DNA from: Arthrobacter sp. B6
Lineage (GTDB): Bacteria > Actinomycetota > Actinomycetes > Actinomycetales > Micrococcaceae
DNA length: 64,000 nucleotides
Assembly: GCF_001663775.1 (NCBI RefSeq)
Contig: NZ_KV467168.1
Span: 2,020,870-2,084,869 of the forward strand
Reading direction: 5' to 3'
In this document: positions 43,352 to 53,612 of the stretch, one piece after another
Position numbering within the stretch: position 1 is the first letter of the stretch
How the letters are laid out: each line of letters starts with the position of its first letter
Made by a program: the position numbers and the translations under genes
The notes under the pieces: model-generated
Seen by the model: only the letters and a program-made list of their open reading frames with translations
Database searches by the model: none
What the model was told of the DNA's origin: nothing

Positions 43352-44284
43352 TCAGGCCGCTGGAAAGAGTGCATCCACTACCGCGCGGGTCAGGTCGCGG
43401 ATCGTTTGACTGCGCTCGGCCTCGCCTCTTTCATCCGCGCCTTCCGTAAAAATAACGAGCGCATACGTCGACCCGCGGTGTTCCAGAAGGGCAGCATCAT
43501 GGAGTACCCCGCCGAGCTGGCCGTACTTGTGATAGACGGTGATGCTGCGGCCTGAGGCGGCTGGGATCAGCGCCTCGTTGTTGGTGTCCTGCATGTACCC
43601 CAGCAGTTGCGCCGTGTTGCTCGGGTTGAGCAGGTCACCCGAGTACAACTTTGTCAGGACCAGGGCCATTTCACCGGGAGTCAGCCGGTTATCTTCCGGA
43701 TCATAGGTCACGCCAATTGAGGCAGCATACTGGCTCAGCCGCCGATAGCCGAGCCTGTCCATCAACAAAAGCCAGGAGTCGTTGTTGCTGTTGGTGATCA
43801 TGGCCTTGAGCTGGAATGCGGCGGTGTAGTTTCCCAGCGCCTCATCGAGGCGCGCTTCACCTGCCTCCACACGCTGGAAATAGGCCGCGGCAGTGATGAG
43901 CTTGGCTGTGCTGGCAGCCGCAAAAGCCGCTTCATCGCCGAAGGTGCGGACCGCGCCGCCCGCCGTGTCCGCGACGGCGACGCCAACGCGGTAGCCGGAT
44001 GCTCGGCGAAGGACCCCCTCAATGCCCTCGCTGCCTGCACCCACGCCGGCCATGACTCCAAGTGGCCCGGTCCCGGAGAGGGCGGGATTGCCGGTTCCAG
44101 TGACGCGTTCAGAGCGGACGACGGACACGGTGACGGCAACGAGTACAACCATCATGGCCGCCGCAAGGGAAAGGACCGTGCGCAACGGCCCGCGGCCGGC
44201 GCGGAAGTGTCGTCCGGCGGCGCGTACGGGTACATCCGGGCTCACTGGGGCTCCTGTCTGACCGGTTGCACGGTCGAACATCAT
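43352..44284 (-). CDS. Class A beta-lactamase-fold serine hydrolase, membrane-anchored
   Basis: About 310 residues; the start is uncertain (ATG 44284 or 44281, no strong ribosome site). One membrane helix lies near residues 40-60 (TVLSLAAAMMVVLVAVTVSVV). The domain shows SxxK as STAK, an SDN-like SNN in MITNSNNDSW, and HKYG in place of the usual KTG in ITVYHKYGQLGG, with ALVIFTEG after it. The fold is that of class A beta-lactamases and related peptidoglycan enzymes. The altered third motif makes true beta-lactamase activity doubtful; a role in cell-wall metabolism is as likely. Confidence 0.78.
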   Translation of the reverse strand: MMFDRATGQTGAPVSPDVPVRAAGRHFRAGRGPLRTVLSLAAAMMVVLVAVTVSVVRSERVTGTGNPALSGTGPLGVMAGVGAGSEGIEGVLRRASGYRVGVAVADTAGGAVRTFGDEAAFAAASTAKLITAAAYFQRVEAGEARLDEALGNYTAAFQLKAMITNSNNDSWLLLMDRLGYRRLSQYAASIGVTYDPEDNRLTPGEMALVLTKLYSGDLLNPSNTAQLLGYMQDTNNEALIPAASGRSITVYHKYGQLGGVLHDAALLEHRGSTYALVIFTEGADERGEAERSQTIRDLTRAVVDALFPAA

Positions 44285-44391
44285 CGGAAGGCCCCAGCCC
44301 TGCACAACATTCAGTGCGCTGATTAAATCACGCCCGGCGGCCGGACGGCGGCAACTACCAATCACCGGAATGTTGTCCCGCGCACGGGGAC

Positions 44392-44751
44392 CTAGGCGTG
44401 GTCCCGGATCCAGCGCAGGATGACAGCTTCCAATGCAGGCTTCTTCGCTTCAAAGTCGGCGTCGTCGATGAAGCGGGCCACCCGGGCTACGTCCCCGTCA
44501 CCCTCCAGGAGACCGAAGGGGTCATCGATGGAAGCACCCTGGTGGAACATCAGGGTGACGTTCTTCTTCGCCCGGGGGAAGAACGAGGCGATGTTCCCCT
44601 TGTATATGAAGGTGGGCGCCTGCCACTTCACTGCTTCACTCAGCTCCGGCGAGACGTCCATGACGAAGTCACGGATCTTGGCCACAAGGGCGCGTTGGGG
44701 GTTGGCATAGTTCGCCAGCCAGGTGTCTACCTCGGGATTGCGGTTGGACAT
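44392..44751 (-). CDS. DUF1801 (YdhG/YjbR-like fold) protein
   Basis: 119 residues forming one DUF1801 domain: VDTWLANYANPQRALVAKIRDFVMDVSPELSEAVKWQAPTFIYKGN and ASFFPRAKKNVTLMFHQGASIDDP are diagnostic. Proteins of this group resemble frataxin in fold, but no general function is agreed. It is a single gene on the same strand as its neighbours, with 84-nt and 107-nt gaps, so operon membership is not clear. Confidence 0.85.
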   Translation of the reverse strand: MSNRNPEVDTWLANYANPQRALVAKIRDFVMDVSPELSEAVKWQAPTFIYKGNIASFFPRAKKNVTLMFHQGASIDDPFGLLEGDGDVARVARFIDDADFEAKKPALEAVILRWIRDHA

Positions 44752-44835
44752 GATCCGGCCTTCCGGGATGCGCTGGTGACCTGTCGGGTGTCCACCCAGT
44801 CTAAGAACCCGCCGTCATGGCACAACGAACGTGCC

Positions 44836-45804
44836 TCACGGGTTTGACGGAAGTTCGGCCAGGAGCCGGAAACCGTGGCGGTCCAGCGATCCGGTGGTGG
44901 CTGAGAGCATCACAGCCGCGGTGCCCGCTTCCCGGTCCAGGCCCATCCAGGAGCTGAAGCCGCCGGTGGCACCGTTGTGCCAGGTCACAGTCCTTCCTTT
45001 GGCTTCCACGGTCAGCCACGCAGCCCCGATCCGTGCCGCCGGTCCGGCAAAGTTGGCTACAGGATCGAGCGCGGAGATTCCGGGCGCAGAACCGTCCAGG
45101 AGGGCGCCGGCCAGCGTGGCCATGTCTGTGATGGTGGAACGGATGCCACCTGCCGGGCCCAGCGCTTCGCCAACCCAGGGATCCTGGTTGCGGCCTTTGC
45201 GGTTGGTGCCGGTGAGGGCGTCCGGGCCCAGGGCGCTTTCCGTAGTGGGGACGTACGTGGCAGTGAGTCCCAGCGGAGCGCTCAGGCGTGCGGCAACCAG
45301 ATCCTTGAACGTCAGTCCCGCCGCGGAGGCCACGGCATGGCCCAGCAGTTCGAACCCGAGGTTCGAATACCTCGGGCGGGGTGTCTTTAGCCGGACTGTC
45401 TGCGCCTGGGCGAACAGCTCCGCCAGGTCTTCGCCATAGGGATTTCGGCCATGGCGCCACAGGTTGTAGCTGCGCTTCCAGGTGTCCGTTTTGGGCAGCC
45501 GTGGCAGGCCTGACGAGTGGGTGCTTATGGACGAGAGGGTGAGCCGCGCCGCAGGGCAATTGCCGAGGGGAAGCAACTCGCCCAGGGCCGTGGAAGGCCG
45601 GACTTCGCCGCGGTCGCAGGCATCCACATACAGCAGCCCGGTGATCCCCTTGGAAACAGAGCCGATTTCGAAGTCCGCCCCAGCTGGAACTCCGCCGCCC
45701 GCAGTGGCCGTGTCGCCGCGGACGACGGTGGCAACGGCAATCCTCGGATGCGAGCGCCGCAGTTCGCCCACCAGCTGTTCCACCCCATCGGAATCAAGAT
45801 CCAT
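44836..45804 (-). CDS. Serine hydrolase, class C beta-lactamase/esterase family
   Basis: 322 residues, no signal peptide visible, so probably cytoplasmic. SVSK (residues 48-51, in FEIGSVSKGITGLL) is the nucleophile motif, RYSNLGFELLGHAVA the YxN motif, and WHNGATGGFSSWMGL the HxG motif. LSSISTHSSGLPRLP is also typical of AmpC-like esterases and D-aminopeptidases. Substrate unknown; an ester or a peptide is as likely as a beta-lactam. It follows the NiCoT transporter gene by 9 nt on the same strand, so it may ride on the urease transcript. Confidence 0.85.
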   Translation of the reverse strand: MDLDSDGVEQLVGELRRSHPRIAVATVVRGDTATAGGGVPAGADFEIGSVSKGITGLLYVDACDRGEVRPSTALGELLPLGNCPAARLTLSSISTHSSGLPRLPKTDTWKRSYNLWRHGRNPYGEDLAELFAQAQTVRLKTPRPRYSNLGFELLGHAVASAAGLTFKDLVAARLSAPLGLTATYVPTTESALGPDALTGTNRKGRNQDPWVGEALGPAGGIRSTITDMATLAGALLDGSAPGISALDPVANFAGPAARIGAAWLTVEAKGRTVTWHNGATGGFSSWMGLDREAGTAAVMLSATTGSLDRHGFRLLAELPSNP

Positions 45805-45813
45805 GCAGCCAGA

Positions 45814-46848
45814 TTACCTACACCGCCGGGGAAGGCTGGCCGCGCCCCATACCGCGAGGAGGAGTGCGATCAGCAGGAGCCCGGCGTCGCCGAGGTCAAT
45901 GGCGCCGAGCCAGCTGGTCGCGGGGTCATGCAGACCGAAGGCTGTGTTAAGGAAGCCTCCCAGGGTGATGACGGCGATAAACAGTGCGGAGAGGGCGGAG
46001 AGGCCGGTCACAGCGGCGTTGAAGCCGAGCTTCCGGCGCGGATCCTCCAGGGCCGCGCGGTACATCCGCATCATCGCCACCCCGTTGAGCGAGTCGCAGA
46101 GTGTCATGGCCGCAGTGAAAGCGAGGGGCAGCGCGACAAGGGCGAGGGGTGAAACGCCAGCCAGCGAGGCCGCCGTCGTCATCACCAGCAGGCCGATGGT
46201 GGTGGCGGTGTCAAAGCCAAGGCCGAACAGGAACCCGATCACGTAGATGTTCCGCGGCCGGCGGACCCGCGACAGCGGCCGTGCCAGGAGCCGCGCCACC
46301 AGGCCCTTCGCTTCGAGGTCCTCGACGGCGATGCTGGCGCCGGCCCGTGCTCCTTGGTAGGCCCGGGCCGCCCGGACGAACGCGGAGCCGTTGAAAATCC
46401 CCATCGCCAGCAGGAACAGCCCGGAGACCCCGCTCCCGATCAGGCCGAGCACCAGGTTGCCGGCGGAGCCGTCCTCCATGAACTGCCCCACCATTGTGGC
46501 CCCGGCGACCACCAGGACACCGGCCAGGATCACCACCGAGCTGTGCCCCAGGCTGAAGGCGAACCCGACGCTGACGGGGTCCTGCCGCTGGGCCACGAAC
46601 TTCCGGGTGGAATTGTCGATCGCTGCGAGGTGGTCCCAGTCGTAGCTGTGCTTGACCCCGGCGAGATAGGCAGTCAGCACCAGCCCCAACGCAAGCGGCT
46701 GCCCGCCTCCTGCGGTTCCGCTGAGCAGAAGTACGACGGCGGCAACGTGCAGGGCGGCCACCGCACCGAAGGTGAAATACAGCCGGGTCCGGACCGGCAG
46801 TGTGTCCCGCTCCCGGTACATGACGGCGAACTGGGTCAGGGCGGTCAT
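45814..46848 (-). CDS. HoxN/NixA family nickel (cobalt) transporter
   Basis: 344 residues with about eight membrane segments. The nickel-binding signature of NiCoT permeases appears as HSYDWDHLAAIDN (67-79), with FSLGHSSVVI and FLFGLGFDTATTIG as the other two family motifs. It would import Ni2+ for the urease active site. Its ATG overlaps the ureD stop by 1 nt, making it the last gene of the urease operon and tying metal supply to enzyme synthesis. Confidence 0.92.
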   Translation of the reverse strand: MTALTQFAVMYRERDTLPVRTRLYFTFGAVAALHVAAVVLLLSGTAGGGQPLALGLVLTAYLAGVKHSYDWDHLAAIDNSTRKFVAQRQDPVSVGFAFSLGHSSVVILAGVLVVAGATMVGQFMEDGSAGNLVLGLIGSGVSGLFLLAMGIFNGSAFVRAARAYQGARAGASIAVEDLEAKGLVARLLARPLSRVRRPRNIYVIGFLFGLGFDTATTIGLLVMTTAASLAGVSPLALVALPLAFTAAMTLCDSLNGVAMMRMYRAALEDPRRKLGFNAAVTGLSALSALFIAVITLGGFLNTAFGLHDPATSWLGAIDLGDAGLLLIALLLAVWGAASLPRRCR

Positions 46849-47888
46849 CAGTATTTCCTCAGGTCCAGGGGCGCCTGCCCGTGCCAGCGTTCCCGGAGCA
46901 ACGCCGTGCAGGCGCCGAGCAGACGGTTCAGTTCCCCCGTGCTGTCGGACAGCGAGCGCAGCACCAGTCCTGTGGTTCCGGCCAAGGTGCGTGTCAGCGA
47001 AATTCCGGCGTGCGCCTCGTGGTCCGCGGTCACGGAGTGAAGATCGTCGGCGAGCGACTGGTCAACCCGTGCATCCACCACCACCAGGGAGCCCAGATGG
47101 CTGAAACCCTCCATATGGCCCAGGCCGGTGACGTCGCCGGCGGGCGGCCGGATCAGGAGGTTGTCCAGTGCCAGAAGCTGCCCGCCGTCGTCGGTTTCCA
47201 CCCGAATTTCATTCCGCAGCCTCAGCTCCTCATATCGAAAGGACGCCCCGTCCGGCGACCAGCCAGGAGTGACGACTTCGGCCATGACCAGGCTCGACGA
47301 CGGCCGCACCGAGATGTAAGTGTTCTGCCGGTAGCTGGCCTGCCGGTAGGCGATCAACTGGTCAGGCATCAGCTCCAGCCGCGCCCCTTCCCCCAGCCGC
47401 ACAGTCATCCGCTGCTCAGCAAAAGACCCCGGCGTCCGGTAAATCTTCGTCGCCGACTGCGTAGTGAGCAACAAATCGGCCCCATCCCCCACTGCAACAT
47501 CCACGAGGAACAGATCCGCCCCAAGGTAAGCCCCGCCAGGATTCACCACGACATAACAAACCTGCCCAGAGTCATCAAGATAGTGCGGCCGCAAAACCCT
47601 TAAGGCGCCTTGATGAAACTGGTGAATGGCGACGGACCTGCCGCCGCGCTGGCCAATGTGCAAGGCGAGCTCCCCCATTGGCGACGAGGTGGCCGGGCTG
47701 GGTACGGCGGCTTCGCCGGATTTGGGGCCGTGCCCGTCCCCAGCCGCTCCCAACTCTCGCAAGCTCGAGTCGGGACCCTCGCGGCAGTGGGCCCCCCACG
47801 AGGCCCACCACGCCGCGGCCCCCAAACCCGGCCTCGCCGCCTCTGCGATCAGGTCACCGTCATGTGCCAGCAGGGGAACAGTCTTCAT
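46848..47888 (-). CDS. ureD: Urease accessory protein UreD (UreH)
   Basis: 346 residues. [59 protein letters not shown] is the family core, followed by [22 protein letters not shown]. UreD acts as scaffold for the UreF-UreG complex that delivers nickel to apo-urease. The first 85 residues are an unusual Ala/Gly/Pro-rich extension before the conserved domain. ATG 47888 overlaps the ureG stop (ATGA). Confidence 0.93.
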   Translation of the reverse strand: MKTVPLLAHDGDLIAEAARPGLGAAAWWASWGAHCREGPDSSLRELGAAGDGHGPKSGEAAVPSPATSSPMGELALHIGQRGGRSVAIHQFHQGALRVLRPHYLDDSGQVCYVVVNPGGAYLGADLFLVDVAVGDGADLLLTTQSATKIYRTPGSFAEQRMTVRLGEGARLELMPDQLIAYRQASYRQNTYISVRPSSSLVMAEVVTPGWSPDGASFRYEELRLRNEIRVETDDGGQLLALDNLLIRPPAGDVTGLGHMEGFSHLGSLVVVDARVDQSLADDLHSVTADHEAHAGISLTRTLAGTTGLVLRSLSDSTGELNRLLGACTALLRERWHGQAPLDLRKY

Positions 47889-48502
47889 CCGGCGAGGTCG
47901 AGCATCAGGACATCGCGCCTTACCCATTCGATGACTTTGTCGAGCCCTTCGTCCGTTTTCAGGTTGGTGAAACAGAACGGCTTGGCCCCTCGAAATTCTT
48001 TGGAGTCCTTCTCCATCACTGAGAGGTCGGCGCCGACGTGCGGGGCGAGGTCGGTTTTGTTGATGATGAAGAGGTCGGATTTGATCATGCCCTGGCCGGC
48101 TTTGCGGGGGATCTTCTCGCCCTGGGCCACGTCGATGATGTAGATGGAGAAGTCCACGAGCTCGGGGCTGAAGGTGGCGGAGAGGTTGTCGCCGCCGGAT
48201 TCGACGAAGATCACCTGGAGGTCGGGGTGCCGGGCTTTGAGCTCCTCAATGGCGGCGGTGTTCATGGAGGTGTCTTCGCGGATGGCGGTGTGCGGACAGC
48301 CGCCGGTTTCGACGCCGATGATCCGGTCCTCGGGGAGGATGCCGTTGGCGGCCAGGATTTTGGCGTCCTCGATGGTGTAGATGTCGTTGGTGATGGCGGC
48401 CATGGAGATTTCGCGGCTCATATGGCGGGTGAGCCGTTCCACTAGCTGGGTCTTGCCGGCCCCCACCGGGCCGCCGATGCCGATTTTGACGGGTTCAGTC
48501 AT
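47885..48502 (-). CDS. ureG: Urease accessory GTPase UreG
   Basis: 205 residues. The P-loop is [17 protein letters not shown] (8-24). [35 protein letters not shown] (the CPH nickel-binding motif) and [28 protein letters not shown] are diagnostic; [20 protein letters not shown] holds the guanine-specificity NKTD. It hydrolyses GTP to drive nickel insertion into UreC. It follows ureF by 12 nt. Confidence 0.97.
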   Translation of the reverse strand: MTEPVKIGIGGPVGAGKTQLVERLTRHMSREISMAAITNDIYTIEDAKILAANGILPEDRIIGVETGGCPHTAIREDTSMNTAAIEELKARHPDLQVIFVESGGDNLSATFSPELVDFSIYIIDVAQGEKIPRKAGQGMIKSDLFIINKTDLAPHVGADLSVMEKDSKEFRGAKPFCFTNLKTDEGLDKVIEWVRRDVLMLDLAG

Positions 48503-48514
48503 TTTGTCCTCCTG

Positions 48515-49180
48515 CTAGCTCATGAACATTCGGGCACGCTGCCGCTCATGCCGCATCTGGGAAATTTCCAGTCCGGGGCTGACGGCCCCGAAGTCGTCCG
48601 GCGTCAGGTGCGGAATGCGCTCGACGGCGGCAGCGACGTCGTCGGCCGCGTGCCGAAGCAGCCGCTGGCCGGCGTTCTGGCCAAGCGGGATGGCGCGGAC
48701 CGCGTTCTGCGTCAGCGAGGTTACGGCGGCGAAAAGGTAGGCGGCGAGCGCTTCCTGAAGCGGCACACCCAGGGAACGGGCGACGACGGCGAACGCCAGC
48801 GGCTGGTGCCCGGCAGCCCGGCCGCTGGTCACCAGGTCCCGGTACAGTGCGAGGTCCTTCGACGGAAAAACCTCGGCCCCAATCTCCAGCAGCCGCCCAC
48901 CCATCTTGACGCTCGCCTCCCGAACCTGCCGAGGCAATAAGGAGGCAGACAAAAAGGAGTCCAACTCCCCGACATCCACCCCCTCATAAAGAAATCGGAC
49001 AGCCAACCCATCGGAATACGTCAGTTGTTGGCCAACGAACACACTGAGCCACGCCCCAAAAGACCCCTCATCAACAACGACCCCAGCGTCGACATAAGTC
49101 TCAAACCCAAGAGAGTGAGCAAACGCCCCGGTAGGCAAAGCGGAATCAACAAGCTGCTGCAAGGCAAGTTGGTAGGTCAT
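48515..49180 (-). CDS. ureF: Urease accessory protein UreF
   Basis: 221 residues, all-helical family. LVDSALPTGAFAHSLGFETYVDAGVV near the N-terminus and SLTQNAVRAIPLGQNAGQRLL near residue 165 are the conserved UreF segments, the latter including the contact region for UreG. UreF checks and activates the UreG GTPase during assembly. A 153-bp gap separates it from ureE and contains a perfect 18-bp inverted repeat. Confidence 0.93.
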   Translation of the reverse strand: MTYQLALQQLVDSALPTGAFAHSLGFETYVDAGVVVDEGSFGAWLSVFVGQQLTYSDGLAVRFLYEGVDVGELDSFLSASLLPRQVREASVKMGGRLLEIGAEVFPSKDLALYRDLVTSGRAAGHQPLAFAVVARSLGVPLQEALAAYLFAAVTSLTQNAVRAIPLGQNAGQRLLRHAADDVAAAVERIPHLTPDDFGAVSPGLEISQMRHERQRARMFMS

Positions 49181-49221
49181 AAAGAGAACCTCGACGAATG
49201 GTGACCTTTCGAGTCAGCGGA

Positions 49222-49285
49222 GGCGGGAGATAGGGGCCGCGGCGTGGTGGGCACCGCGAAGCGGGCACGGCCCCTATCTCCCGCC
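49222..49285. repeat. Perfect 18-bp inverted repeat inside the urease operon
   Basis: GGCGGGAGATAGGGGCCG (49222-49239) pairs exactly with CGGCCCCTATCTCCCGCC (49268-49285) around a 28-nt loop, between ureE and ureF. It could attenuate or stabilise the downstream ureFGD message. Confidence 0.65.
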
Positions 49286-49333
49286 GAAGCCCTCAAGGCG
49301 CACCCGGCCACCGCACCCAAGGTGACACTGGTG

Positions 49334-49819
49334 CTAGTGACTGTGTTCAGCATGGCGGAAAGGCACAGGCATGACGCGTTCCTGGCGGGTATAGGGCACG
49401 GCAACGTGGCGGAGGTAGTCCTCGACGGTGTGGTCGTAGGCGCACACCATGACGTCGGCCCCGTACTCGGAGCCAGCGTCGAAGAACTGGGCTTGGAGGT
49501 GCCGGTTGCCGAGCGAGTGTGCCACGACGCCCATTTCGTAGACGGAGCGGGGAGCGATGACCAGGACGTCGGTGGGCAGCACGGACACCACGATCATGTT
49601 GGTGTCGGCGACGTGCAGGATGTCGCCGTCACGCAGGTCCCCGGAGCCGGAGGGCAGCCGGATGCCGATTTCCTTGCCGTGGTCCGTGGTGACGCGCTGG
49701 ATGCGTTTGACCAGCTGGGCGCTGGGCAGCACCACTTTCTCGCGGTGCAGGCCGGTGTAGGCAGCAAGGTCTGCGGTGGGCAGCTCGTGCAGGTTGCCGA
49801 GGACTTTGTCGATGATCAC
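49334..49819 (-). CDS. ureE: Urease accessory protein UreE
   Basis: 161 residues from GTG 49819, preceded by GGAG. VIIDKVLGNLHEL is the UreE N-terminus. RDGDILHVADTNMIVVSVLPTDVLVIAP belongs to the peptide-binding domain, and GNRHLQAQFFDAGSEYGADVMVCAYDHTVEDYL to the metal-binding domain with its conserved His. UreE is a nickel chaperone; the C-terminus (RHAEHSH) is only weakly His-rich. The longer frame to 49978 overlaps ureC and is discarded. Confidence 0.92.
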   Translation of the reverse strand: MIIDKVLGNLHELPTADLAAYTGLHREKVVLPSAQLVKRIQRVTTDHGKEIGIRLPSGSGDLRDGDILHVADTNMIVVSVLPTDVLVIAPRSVYEMGVVAHSLGNRHLQAQFFDAGSEYGADVMVCAYDHTVEDYLRHVAVPYTRQERVMPVPFRHAEHSH

Positions 49820-49859
49820 GTCAGGCTCCGGGTGGCTCAGTGGTTTGTGGCAGGGCGGG

Positions 49860-51631
<1,772 letters not shown>

Positions 51632-51635
<4 letters not shown>

Positions 51636-51988
51636 TTGGCCCCCTCTTTGCCGTCGAGGCGGGTGCCGACTGGATTGCCGGCGTCGAGCCCGCCGTTTAC
51701 GGCGTTGCTGAGGCCGAAGACCTCACGGCTGCCGGCGAGTTCAATCAGCCGCACGGTTTTGCTGTCCCCCGGCTCGAACCGCGCCGCGGTACCGGCGGGG
51801 ATGTCCAGCCTGCGGCCGTACGCGGCCTGCCGGTCGAATGTGAGGGCCGCGTTCGCCTCGGCGAAGTGGAAATGCGACCCCACCTGCACGGGGCGGTCAC
51901 CGGTATTGGTGACCACGACGTCGATCGCCTCCCGTCCGGCGTTCACTGTCACCGGTTCGGGCCGAAGAATGTATTCGCCTGGGATCAT
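51632..51988 (-). CDS. ureB: Urease subunit beta (UreB)
   Basis: 118 residues. [50 protein letters not shown] and GMR-type [19 protein letters not shown] are the family pattern. It supports the flap over the UreC active site in the (ABC)3 complex. It follows ureA by 11 nt and overlaps ureC by 4 nt. The tail after VGTRLDG is short and basic. Confidence 0.96.
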
Positions 51989-51999
51989 GGCCGCCTGCC

Positions 52000-52302
52000 C
52001 TATCGGATCGGATCGTGGACGGTGACAAGCTTTGTGCCGTCGGGGAAGGTGGCTTCGATCTGGACGTCGTGGATCATTTCGGGGACGCCTTCCATGACGT
52101 CCTCTCTGGTGAGGAGCGTGGTCCCGTAGCTCATGAGGTCCGCCACGGTGCGGCCGTCCCGTGCGCCCTCGATCAGTTCGTAGCTGATGATGGCCACGGC
52201 TTCGGGGAAGTTCAGTTTGAGGCCCCGCGCCTGCCGCCGCCGGGCGAGGTCGGCGGCCACCACAATCATGAGCTTTTCCTGCTCACGGGGCATCAGGTGC
52301 AT
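52000..52302 (-). CDS. ureA: Urease subunit gamma (UreA)
   Basis: 100 residues, the standard length. [50 protein letters not shown] and [27 protein letters not shown] are almost invariant in the family. It is the first gene of the eight-gene urease and nickel-uptake operon; a plausible promoter lies 33-62 nt upstream. Confidence 0.97.
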   Translation of the reverse strand: MHLMPREQEKLMIVVAADLARRRQARGLKLNFPEAVAIISYELIEGARDGRTVADLMSYGTTLLTREDVMEGVPEMIHDVQIEATFPDGTKLVTVHDPIR

Positions 52303-52334
52303 CAGGTTCCCTTCGGCTGCTGGGCGCTCCTACG

Positions 52335-52364
52335 TTTATAGACCCAAGGGTCATGCATTGCCAG
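52335..52364 (-). promoter_or_regulatory. Probable urease promoter with palindrome in its spacer
   Basis: On the minus strand, CTGGCA (52364-52359) and TATAAA (52340-52335) are separated by 18 nt. The spacer holds the palindrome GACCC-AA-GGGTC (plus strand 52341-52352), well placed for a repressor or for nitrogen control. The site does not match a GlnR box that I recognise. Confidence 0.45.
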
Positions 52365-52536
52365 CATTTCCGGTGCAGGGCCTCCACGGTGGTCTTCGTG
52401 ATCACAGTAGGCCGGTCAGGTTTCCGTCAGGTTTCCGGGGCCCGTGGTGGGTCCACGGGTGCACGGTCTCAGTAGAGTTGGAGGTAAAGATCAGCCTAAA
52501 GAGGGTGAGATGGCGGCGGATTGAGCCAGACACATT

Positions 52537-53091
52537 CTAAAGGGATCGGAGCCGCTTAATGATCTCGGCATTTGACTGCACCTGCTGACGATACTCCGCG
52601 GAGAGGATGCGCAGCATATCAGCGGCGGCGCGGGTGTCCTCCGACGCCGTGGCTTCCTGGGCGTAGGTGACGCGGATGTTCCGGGCGAAGGCGTCTGCCG
52701 CTGTCTGGGCGATGCAGTTGTGCGTGGAAACGCCGGCAAGGACCACTTCGTCCACGTCCCAGTTCCGCAGCCGCGACAGCAGATCCGTGCCTACAAACGC
52801 GCTGTCGCGGGTCTTCACCAGCTGCGGGAGGCCGTCAATTGCCAAGCCGGGGACGAATTTAGCCTGGTCGCTGCCACGGAAGATGAACCCCTGGTCGTCA
52901 TCGAGCATGTTCAGCGACCACGTGGATTTGTCCCGCTCATGCTCGGTGCCAACGAGGAGGGCCTTGTGTCCCTGGGACACAAAGGCTTCGAGCAGGCTGT
53001 TGCAGGCAGCCACCACGGCTTTCTGCTGTACGGCCAGTGCCGGGTCCTCGAAGTAGGCGTTCTGCACGTCGATCACCAGCAGTGCAATCAC
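52537..53091 (-). CDS. Isochorismatase-family cysteine hydrolase
   Basis: 184 residues. The catalytic Asp is in ALLVIDVQNAYFEDP, the Lys in LVKTRDSAFVGTDL, and the Cys in VVLAGVSTHNCIAQTAADAFARN. These enzymes cleave amides such as nicotinamide or ureidoacrylate-type compounds; the substrate is not clear from motifs. GTG 53091 has AAAGGGTGG spaced 6 nt; an alternative GTG is at 53100. Ammonia release next to the urease operon would fit but is not shown. Confidence 0.85.
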   Translation of the reverse strand: MIALLVIDVQNAYFEDPALAVQQKAVVAACNSLLEAFVSQGHKALLVGTEHERDKSTWSLNMLDDDQGFIFRGSDQAKFVPGLAIDGLPQLVKTRDSAFVGTDLLSRLRNWDVDEVVLAGVSTHNCIAQTAADAFARNIRVTYAQEATASEDTRAAADMLRILSAEYRQQVQSNAEIIKRLRSL

Positions 53092-53150
53092 GTCAACCAC
53101 CCTTTCGGCGTTGGAAACGGTGCTGCCAAGGATACCCGGGAAGACAAGCC

Positions 53151-53588
53151 CTAGCGGGCTTCCAGCAGCGCCTTCAGCCTGGCCAGGTCCTTGCGCATGG
53201 CACGGCGCATCATGGGCGCCATCACCAGGCCGGCCAGACGGGAGAAGCCGGCAGGGCTGCCGCTGTTGCGCAGGGCCATACGTGTGGCACCCTGGCCCGC
53301 GTCCTGCCAGGTGTAGGTGGTCTCCATTGGAAAGGGCCCCTGGGCGGTGCGCATGGTCAGCGAGGATCCAGGGGCCAGCTCCGTGAATTCGTAGGTGTAC
53401 TCAAGGGTGCGCCCCAGGAACTCGGCCACGAAGGCCAGCCGGGAACCCACTCCCAGCGGGGGCGCCGTCTCCCACCGTACGGACTTGATGTTGCTGTACC
53501 ACTCGGGGGCGTTGGTAGGGTCCCCGGCGTAGCCGGCTACCTCCGCACGCGGCCTGTTGATCACTGCTTCGGTCCGGACATCAACCAT
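53151..53588 (-). CDS. SRPBCC (START-like) family protein
   Basis: 145 residues forming one helix-grip domain: VDVRTEAVINRPRAEVAGYAGDPTNAPEWYSNIKSVRW, LGVGSRLAFVAEFLGRTLEYTYEFTEL and GPFPMETTYTWQDAGQGATRMALRNSG. It binds a hydrophobic ligand; members are polyketide cyclase-like or of unknown role. GGGAG precedes the ATG. It sits between the LacI regulator and the isochorismatase on the same strand. Confidence 0.85.
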   Translation of the reverse strand: MVDVRTEAVINRPRAEVAGYAGDPTNAPEWYSNIKSVRWETAPPLGVGSRLAFVAEFLGRTLEYTYEFTELAPGSSLTMRTAQGPFPMETTYTWQDAGQGATRMALRNSGSPAGFSRLAGLVMAPMMRRAMRKDLARLKALLEAR

Positions 53589-53612
53589 GGTCTCCCTTTC
53601 GCAGTTCCGCCC

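Noticed and set aside
43352..45804. Antibiotic resistance locus (two beta-lactamase-fold genes)
   Set aside because: One lacks a normal KTG motif and the other is a cytoplasmic AmpC-like esterase type; neither sits with a regulator of the AmpR or BlaR kind.
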